From positions 4,560,909-4,610,948 of the forward strand of contig NZ_CM001857.1 of the NCBI RefSeq assembly GCF_000400505.1: 50,040 nucleotides of DNA. Direction: 5' to 3'. How positions within the stretch are numbered: position 1 is the stretch's first letter; every line of letters starts with the position of its first letter. Positions 44,885 to 50,040 of the stretch are shown here, in pieces. This DNA comes from Musicola paradisiaca NCPPB 2511 (GTDB lineage Bacteria > Pseudomonadota > Gammaproteobacteria > Enterobacterales > Enterobacteriaceae). Below the pieces are notes generated by a model. It had not been told where the DNA came from. It was given only the letters and a program-made list of their open reading frames with translations, and did no database searches. The translations under genes were made by a program, and so were the position numbers.

Positions 44885-45556
44885 ATGAATAAAAAGGTCG
44901 TTTTTTGTTCTATGGTCATTGCCGCCACCCTGTTGGGCGGATGTGCCACAGAATCTTCACGTACCGTGGAAACTCCTAAAGTTGCGTCCTACAGCACGCC
45001 TTATCAAGGCGTCCGCAGCCCCATTTCGGTAGGGAAATTTGAAAATCGCTCCAACTATATGAATGGTATTTTCTCTGATGGTGTAGACCGTTTGGGAAAT
45101 CAAGCAAAAACCATTCTTGTTAGCCACTTACAGCAAACTGGCCGCTTTAATGTGTTGGATCGCACCAACATGGACGAGTTGAAAACAGAAGCAGGTATTA
45201 AAGGTCAGACTCAGACCTTAAAAGGCGCAAATTACGTTGTGACAGGGGATGTAACTGAGTTTGGTCGTAAGGAAGTTGGCGATCATCAACTGTGGGGCAT
45301 TCTTGGCAGAGGCAAATCACAGATCGCCTACGCTAAGACCACATTGAATATCGTAAATGTCCAGACATCTGAAGTCGTGTATTCCGTGCAGGGGGCTGGT
45401 GAATATGCGTTGTCCAATCGTGAGATTGTCGGGTTTGGCGGTACAGCCAGTTATGACTCGACGCTGAATGGCAAAGTACTGGATTTGGCGATTCGTGAAG
45501 CGGTTAACAACCTGGTTGCAGGTATTGAGAGCGGCGCATGGCGTCCATCAAATTAA
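44885..45556 (+). CDS. CsgG-family lipoprotein
   Basis: 223 aa. It has a lipoprotein signal peptide, MNKKVVFCSMVIAATLLGGC, whose lipobox LGGC puts the lipidated Cys at residue 20. The mature protein has the CsgG-type fold: VGKFENRSNYMNG, LVSHLQQTGRFNVLDRTNMDEL and GANYVVTGDVTEFG. True CsgG makes the curli secretion pore, but no curli genes are near; this protein is of the type found with DUF4810 and DUF799 lipoproteins. The ATG at 44885 was chosen because it gives an intact signal peptide. It is followed by two lipoprotein genes. Confidence 0.85.
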   Translation: MNKKVVFCSMVIAATLLGGCATESSRTVETPKVASYSTPYQGVRSPISVGKFENRSNYMNGIFSDGVDRLGNQAKTILVSHLQQTGRFNVLDRTNMDELKTEAGIKGQTQTLKGANYVVTGDVTEFGRKEVGDHQLWGILGRGKSQIAYAKTTLNIVNVQTSEVVYSVQGAGEYALSNREIVGFGGTASYDSTLNGKVLDLAIREAVNNLVAGIESGAWRPSN

Positions 45557-45574
45557 AGGAATGGGAAAATAATA

Positions 45575-45928
45575 ATGTTATTCAATAAAAAGACAGCGCT
45601 GTTATTGGCCACAACTTTACTGGCTGGGTGTGCTTCAGCGCCCAAGACCATTTATAGCTGGGGTAATTACCAGACTACACTTTATCAATATTATCAGCAG
45701 GATAAAAGCAGCCCTGAAGAGCAGATTGCTTCTTTGCAGAAGTCAGTAGAGGTTGCCAAATCGCAGAACAAACCCGTGCCCCCAGGATTACATGCTCAAT
45801 TGGGTCTGCTGTATGCAAAAACAGGCCACGGTGTGGATGCTCGTCAGCAGTTCGAGACGGAAAAATCATTATTCCCCGAATCCGCCCCTTTCATGGACTT
45901 TCTGTTGAGCAAGAATAAAGGAAAATAA
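45575..45928 (+). CDS. DUF4810-type lipoprotein
   Basis: 117 aa. Signal peptide with lipobox LAGC (Cys at residue 19), then a short helical domain (YSWGNYQTTLYQYYQQDKSS; LHAQLGLLYAKTGHGVDARQ, TPR-like). This matches DUF4810 proteins, which accompany CsgG-like and DUF799 lipoproteins. It is 18 nt after the previous gene and 3 nt before the next. Biochemical function unknown. Confidence 0.8.
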   Translation: MLFNKKTALLLATTLLAGCASAPKTIYSWGNYQTTLYQYYQQDKSSPEEQIASLQKSVEVAKSQNKPVPPGLHAQLGLLYAKTGHGVDARQQFETEKSLFPESAPFMDFLLSKNKGK

Positions 45929-45931
45929 GCA

Positions 45932-46591
45932 ATGAACCGTTTTTTAGCATTAATCAGTTTGATGGGTGTGCTGGTTCTTACTGGTTGTGCCAAGCCGCAA
46001 CCCTATGATTATACTGCGTTCAAGCAGAGCAAACCGAGAACGATTCTGGTATTGCCACCACTGAACCACTCTCCGGATGTGAAAGCAGGGACCAGCTTCC
46101 TTAGTCAAGTGACGTACCCGTTAGCTGAATCAGGATACTACGTGCTGCCTGTTGCGGTAACGGACGAGACTTTTAAACAGAATGGTTTGACAACAGCTCA
46201 GGATATTCAGGCAGTTAGCGTAGCGAAGCTGCACCAGATTTTCGGAGCGGATGCGGCTCTGTATCTTGATATCACTGACTATGGTTCAAAATACATGGTC
46301 ATAAATAGTGAAACTCGTGTTACTGCTAATGCGCGCTTGGTTGATTTGCGTAATGGCAAGGAGTTATGGAAAGGCAGTGCGACTGCTTCCAGTAGCGAAC
46401 AGCAGTCGAATTCTAACGGAGGCGTTATCGGCTTGCTAGTTCAGGCGGCAGTTACACAGATTGCCGATACTATTGCTGATAAAGGCCACGATATTGCGGG
46501 TATTACCAGTGTACGTCTGTTGACGGCTGGTGGTTCTTCTTCCCTGTTATATGGTCCACGTTCACCGATGTACGGGAAAGAAGCTAAGTAA
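45932..46591 (+). CDS. DUF799-type lipoprotein
   Basis: 219 aa. Lipoprotein signal MNRFLALISLMGVLVLTGC (Cys at residue 19). The body contains RTILVLPPLNHSPDVKAGTS, a PLAESGYYVLPV segment and GADAALYLDITDYGSKY, as in the DUF799 (GNA1162-like) lipoproteins of Neisseria and others, structurally related to TolB-N/CsgG-type domains. It is the last gene of the cluster and is followed by a terminator. Confidence 0.82.
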   Translation: MNRFLALISLMGVLVLTGCAKPQPYDYTAFKQSKPRTILVLPPLNHSPDVKAGTSFLSQVTYPLAESGYYVLPVAVTDETFKQNGLTTAQDIQAVSVAKLHQIFGADAALYLDITDYGSKYMVINSETRVTANARLVDLRNGKELWKGSATASSSEQQSNSNGGVIGLLVQAAVTQIADTIADKGHDIAGITSVRLLTAGGSSSLLYGPRSPMYGKEAK

Positions 46592-46622
46592 TTATATTAT
46601 TTTCTTAAACGTACAACCTAGA

Positions 46623-46654
46623 AAACCGTCCATGGCTGCATGGGCGGTTTTTTT
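46623..46654 (+). terminator. Terminator of the lipoprotein operon
   Basis: AAACCGTCCATG / CATGGGCGGTTT, a 12-bp stem with one G-U and a 4-nt loop, followed by TTTT after a T-ending stem (seven T in all). Confidence 0.93.
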
Positions 46655-47334
46655 GCTTTTTATGCATATCATTTCTGATGTTATATCCCCCAAATGGGGA
46701 CCTGTTCTGTTGCCATATCAGAAAATCTTACTATGCTTTGTTCATGATAATTAAAGAATATGAGGAGGTGCAGAGGGGGGCGAGTCAGTGATGAACAAGA
46801 ACGCACGGTTATCTCCGCTCATATTTTATAGCAAGATAAGTAATTTGTATGAATGGGATTTATTCCCACGTTGATAGTTTTAATTATTTTGCAAGAAATC
46901 GTAATTCTTTTGTCGTTTTGATTTCAGTGTGATTTGTATCACGAAAAAAAATCTTATTTTTCGTGTGTTTATATATGGTGAGGATGGATGAAATGTTTGT
47001 CGTTGAACACCATTTTATTGATGATGAGTTTAAACATCGCTTGTTATTCTTCTCGCGGATTGAACATCGGCTAAAAAGAAGCATCTTAATATTCACCTAA
47101 GAAATCTTCGTTATGCTCATCTACCAAGGTCAGATGAACAATATTATTGATGATCATATTACTGTCATTAATTGCTTTTCTACTTATCCCTCGCAAGGAC
47201 TAAGGAGCGGTTTTCCCTGACGTATTTATCCCCATATCCGATTCTGATGGCGGGACGGCGATGTGACCCGAGTGCTCAAAAAATTATCTCGCCACACCAA
47301 TAATCATCGATTTAACCTGAGAGTGAATTTTTAC
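46655..47334. other. Lipoprotein operon to arnB intergenic region
   Basis: About 680 A/T-rich bases. The right part contains a PmrA-box-like element (47085-47101) and the arn leader. No convincing gene: the 70-residue minus-strand reading at 46884-47096 has no recognisable feature. Confidence 0.55.
47085..47117 (+). promoter_or_regulatory. Putative PmrA box and arn promoter
   Basis: CTTAAT-N5-CCTAAG (47085-47101) matches the direct-repeat plan of PmrA sites (YTTAAK-N5-YTTAAK) apart from the second half being CCTAAG. A -10-like TATGCT lies at 47112-47117, with the -35 position falling inside the box, as in PmrA-activated promoters. The remaining 218-nt leader to arnB is long. Confidence 0.5.
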
Positions 47335-48474
47335 ATGGCTGATTTTCTACCTTTCTCACGCCCCGCGTTAGGTGAGGAAGAACTTGTCGCGGTCGGGCAG
47401 GTTCTTCGTTCCGGATGGATTACCACTGGCCCCAAAAATCAGGAACTGGAGCAACAGTTTGCCGTTCTGACTGGGGCTAAACAGGCCATTGCGGTCAGTT
47501 CGGCAACCGGGGGGATGCACGTTACCTTAATGGCGCTGGGGATTGGCGCTGGCGATGAGGTGATCACGCCCTCGCTGACGTGGGTCTCGACGTTGAACAT
47601 GATCGTACTTCTGGGCGCTGAGCCGGTCATGGTGGATGTGGACAGAGATACGCTGATGGTGACGCCGGAAGCGATTGAAGCCGCCATTACGCCGCGCACC
47701 AAAGCGATTATTCCGGTGCATTATGCCGGCGCGCCTGTCGATATCGACGCCATTCACGACATCGGCCGCCGTCATGGCATCCCGGTGATTGACGATGCCG
47801 CCCACGCCGCCGGCACCTACTATCGCGGTCGCCACGTTGGCGGCAGCGGTACGGCGATTTTCTCTTTCCACGCCATCAAGAACATGACCTGCGCCGAAGG
47901 GGGAATGGTCGTTACTGACGATGACGCGCTGGCCAGCCGGATTCGTAGCCTTAAATTTCATGGGTTGGGCGTAGATGCGTTCGATCGTATGGTGCAAGGC
48001 CGCGCGCCGCAGGCGGAAGTGATTTCACCCGGGTTCAAGTACAACCTGCCGGACATCAGCGCCGCCATCGCGTTGGTACAACTGCAAAAACTGGCGGCCA
48101 ACAATGCTCGCCGCGAAGCGCTGGCGCAGCGTTATCTGCAAAAGCTGGCGGCGCTGCCCTATCAACCGCTGGCGTTGCCTGACTGGCCGCACCAGCATGC
48201 ATGGCACCTGTTCATCATCCGCGTGGATGAAGCGCGTTGCGGCATCAGCCGCGACGGGTTGATGCAGGCGCTGAAAGAACGCGATATCGGCACGGGTTTG
48301 CATTTCCGCGCGGCCCACACTCAAAAATATTACCGTGAGCGCTTCCCGAATCCGCATCTGCCCAACACGGACTGGAACTCGGCGCGTATCTGTTCGCTGC
48401 CGCTGTTCCCGGACATGCACGATGACGATGTTGACCGCGTAGTCGCGGCACTGACGGAGTTGGCGGGAAAATAA
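47335..48474 (+). CDS. arnB: UDP-4-amino-4-deoxy-L-arabinose aminotransferase ArnB
   Basis: 379 aa. PLP-dependent DegT/DnrJ/EryC1-type aminotransferase making UDP-L-Ara4N from the 4-keto sugar. Key segments: [31 protein letters not shown] and [15 protein letters not shown] (Schiff-base Lys in HAIKN). The ATG at 47335 gives the usual [13 protein letters not shown] start; an in-frame upstream start at 47263 is not supported. It is the first gene of the arn operon, which adds L-Ara4N to lipid A and confers cationic peptide resistance. Confidence 0.95.
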   Translation: MADFLPFSRPALGEEELVAVGQVLRSGWITTGPKNQELEQQFAVLTGAKQAIAVSSATGGMHVTLMALGIGAGDEVITPSLTWVSTLNMIVLLGAEPVMVDVDRDTLMVTPEAIEAAITPRTKAIIPVHYAGAPVDIDAIHDIGRRHGIPVIDDAAHAAGTYYRGRHVGGSGTAIFSFHAIKNMTCAEGGMVVTDDDALASRIRSLKFHGLGVDAFDRMVQGRAPQAEVISPGFKYNLPDISAAIALVQLQKLAANNARREALAQRYLQKLAALPYQPLALPDWPHQHAWHLFIIRVDEARCGISRDGLMQALKERDIGTGLHFRAAHTQKYYRERFPNPHLPNTDWNSARICSLPLFPDMHDDDVDRVVAALTELAGK

Positions 48475-48477
48475 AAT

Positions 48478-49458
48478 ATGCAGAATGAAGCTATCAACAA
48501 AGTGTCGGTGGTGATCCCGGTTTTCAACGAACAGGATAGTCTGCCGGAGCTGATTCGGCGTACAACGGCAGCGTGCGAGCAGTTGCACCGGGATTATGAA
48601 ATTCTGCTGGTGGACGACGGCAGCAGCGATAATTCCGCCCAGATGCTGACGGATGCGGCGCAAACACCGGGCAGCCATGTCGTGGCGGTGATCCTGAACC
48701 GCAACTACGGCCAACACTCGGCGATCATGGCGGGGTTCAGCCATGTATCCGGCGATGTGATCATTACGCTGGACGCCGATCTGCAAAATCCGCCGGAAGA
48801 GATCCCCCGGCTGGTGGATACCGCCGAGCAGGGTTACGACGTGGTCGGCACGATTCGGGAAAACCGTCAGGACAGCTGGTTTCGCAAAACCGCATCCCGC
48901 ATGATCAACCACTTGATCCAGCGCACCACCGGCAAGGCCATGAACGATTACGGCTGCATGTTGCGTGCTTACCGCCGGCATATCGTGGAAGCGATGCTGC
49001 ACTGCCATGAACGCAGCACCTTTATCCCGATTCTGGCCAACACCTTTGCCCGCCGTACCACGGAAATTCTGGTGCGTCACTCCGAACGTGAGTTCGGCGA
49101 TTCCAAATACAGCTTTATGAAGCTGATCAATCTGATGTATGACCTGGTGACGTGCCTGACCACCACGCCGTTGCGGTTGTTGAGCGTGGTCGGCAGTGTG
49201 ATCGCCATCGCCGGTTTCGCGCTGGCGGTGGTTCTGGTTGCGCTGCGGCTGTTTTTCGGCGCCGCCTGGGCGGCGGACGGCGTGTTTACGCTGTTTGCCG
49301 TACTGTTTTCTTTTATCGGCGCCCAGTTTGTCGGCATGGGGTTGCTGGGGGAGTACATCGGCCGTATTTACAACGATGTTCGCGCGCGTCCCCGTTACTT
49401 TATTCAACGTATTGTTGGCAATGATCCACGATTCTCTAAACAGGATAATGAAGAATGA
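48478..49458 (+). CDS. arnC: Undecaprenyl-phosphate Ara4FN transferase ArnC
   Basis: 326 aa (322 in E. coli). GT2 glycosyltransferase: N-terminal catalytic domain with [31 protein letters not shown] and [17 protein letters not shown] (DxD), then two C-terminal membrane helices (about residues 235-310). It moves formylated Ara4N to undecaprenyl phosphate. It lies 3 nt after arnB and overlaps arnA by 4 nt (ATGA). Confidence 0.96.
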   Translation: MQNEAINKVSVVIPVFNEQDSLPELIRRTTAACEQLHRDYEILLVDDGSSDNSAQMLTDAAQTPGSHVVAVILNRNYGQHSAIMAGFSHVSGDVIITLDADLQNPPEEIPRLVDTAEQGYDVVGTIRENRQDSWFRKTASRMINHLIQRTTGKAMNDYGCMLRAYRRHIVEAMLHCHERSTFIPILANTFARRTTEILVRHSEREFGDSKYSFMKLINLMYDLVTCLTTTPLRLLSVVGSVIAIAGFALAVVLVALRLFFGAAWAADGVFTLFAVLFSFIGAQFVGMGLLGEYIGRIYNDVRARPRYFIQRIVGNDPRFSKQDNEE

Positions 49459-50040
49459 AAGCTGTCGTTTTTGCCTATCACGATTTGGGCTGTGTCGGTC
49501 TTCGCGCGCTGGCTGCGGCCGGTTATACGATTGAAGCGGTCTTTACCCATGCGGATAATCCGTCGGAAAATCAGTTTTTCGGGTCGGTAGCGCGTACTGC
49601 GGCCGAACTGGGCATTCCGGTTTTTGCACCGGAAGACGTCAATCACCCGTTATGGGTGGAGCGTATTGCGGCCATGGCGCCGGACATGATTTTCTCTTTC
49701 TATTACCGCAACCTGCTGAGCGACGACATCCTTCGCTGCGCGCCGCACGGCGCGTTTAATCTGCATGGTTCCCTGTTGCCGCGTTACCGCGGACGCGCGC
49801 CGTTGAACTGGGCGTTGGTTAACGGTGAAACCGAAACCGGGGTGACGTTACACCGCATGGTGTCCCGCGCCGATGCCGGCAATATCGTGGCGCAGCAGCA
49901 GGTGGCGATTGACGACGCCGATACCGCGCTGAGTCTGCACCACAAACTGCGTGAGAGTGCCGCTCAACTGTTGGCTCAGGCGTTGCCCGCCATTGCCGCC
50001 GGCCGTGTTGAAGAGCATGCGCAGGATGAAAAGCCTGGCG
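49455..50040 (+). CDS. arnA: Bifunctional ArnA, N-terminal part (runs off the window)
   Basis: 195 complete codons of about 660. The N-terminal formyltransferase domain is visible: [40 protein letters not shown] (with catalytic Asn and His) and [13 protein letters not shown]. It formylates UDP-L-Ara4N. The decarboxylase domain would follow outside the window. Translation is coupled to arnC by the ATGA overlap. Confidence 0.96.
   Translation, partial: MKAVVFAYHDLGCVGLRALAAAGYTIEAVFTHADNPSENQFFGSVARTAAELGIPVFAPEDVNHPLWVERIAAMAPDMIFSFYYRNLLSDDILRCAPHGAFNLHGSLLPRYRGRAPLNWALVNGETETGVTLHRMVSRADAGNIVAQQQVAIDDADTALSLHHKLRESAAQLLAQALPAIAAGRVEEHAQDEKPG

Noticed and set aside
46884-47096. 70-codon minus-strand frame in the arn upstream region
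   Set aside because: A/T-rich, no recognisable domain or signal, weak start; more likely chance in non-coding DNA.
48025-49407. 460-codon open frame on the minus strand
   Set aside because: Antisense to arnB and arnC; Gln/Arg/His-rich translation typical of a shadow frame.

Overview
This window is the chromosomal replication-origin region of a pectinolytic enterobacterium, most likely Dickeya or a close relative (Pectobacteriaceae). The evidence is the enterobacterial gene order kup-rbs / ravA-viaA-asnC-mioC-oriC-mnmG-rsmG-atpIBEFHAGDC-glmUS-pstSCAB-phoU, proteins close to E. coli along their whole length, and a family-9 exopolygalacturonate lyase gene (pelX) with a near-consensus KdgR box between atpC and glmU. 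All identifications were made by eye; no database search was run.

Layout. 1-487: 5' end of an rRNA operon (16S on the minus strand) with tandem P1/P2 promoters and boxA, reading off the left edge. 488-6450: ribose operon rbsDACBKR (minus) with two RbsR-type operators. 6705-8603: kup. 8860-12926: ravA, a frameshifted viaA, asnC (without the usual divergent asnA) and mioC, reading toward the origin. 12948-13214: oriC, with four DnaA boxes, three AT-rich 13-mers and 12 GATC sites. 13305-23421: mnmG, rsmG and the nine-gene ATP synthase operon, reading away from oriC. 23480-26160: an IS3-type transposase remnant and pelX. 26539-29998: glmU (apparent stop loss) and glmS. 30294-35006: Pho-regulated pstSCAB-phoU. 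35310-37908: an amino-acid ABC transporter with no ATPase gene. 37918-40968: yieH, adeP, yieE. 41529-44071: an AegA-like oxidoreductase and a HydN-like ferredoxin. 44263-44472: a MITE-like element. 44755-46591: a 31-residue membrane peptide and three lipoproteins (CsgG-like, DUF4810, DUF799). 47335-50040: the start of the arn lipid A modification operon (arnB, arnC, partial arnA).

How it fits together. The left and central parts are conserved housekeeping DNA: rRNA, ATP synthase, amino-sugar synthesis and phosphate uptake, mostly transcribed away from oriC. The accessory layer is pelX with its decayed IS, the ATPase-less transporter interrupted by a palindromic repeat, the AegA/HydN pair, the MITE and the lipoprotein cluster. 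A 43-nt hairpin sequence occurs twice (41/43 identical), each time directly after a Rho-independent terminator. Two coding anomalies, a +1-type shift in viaA and a one-base loss at the glmU stop codon, are either real mutations or sequencing errors. The least characterised unit is the lipoprotein trio plus its small membrane peptide.
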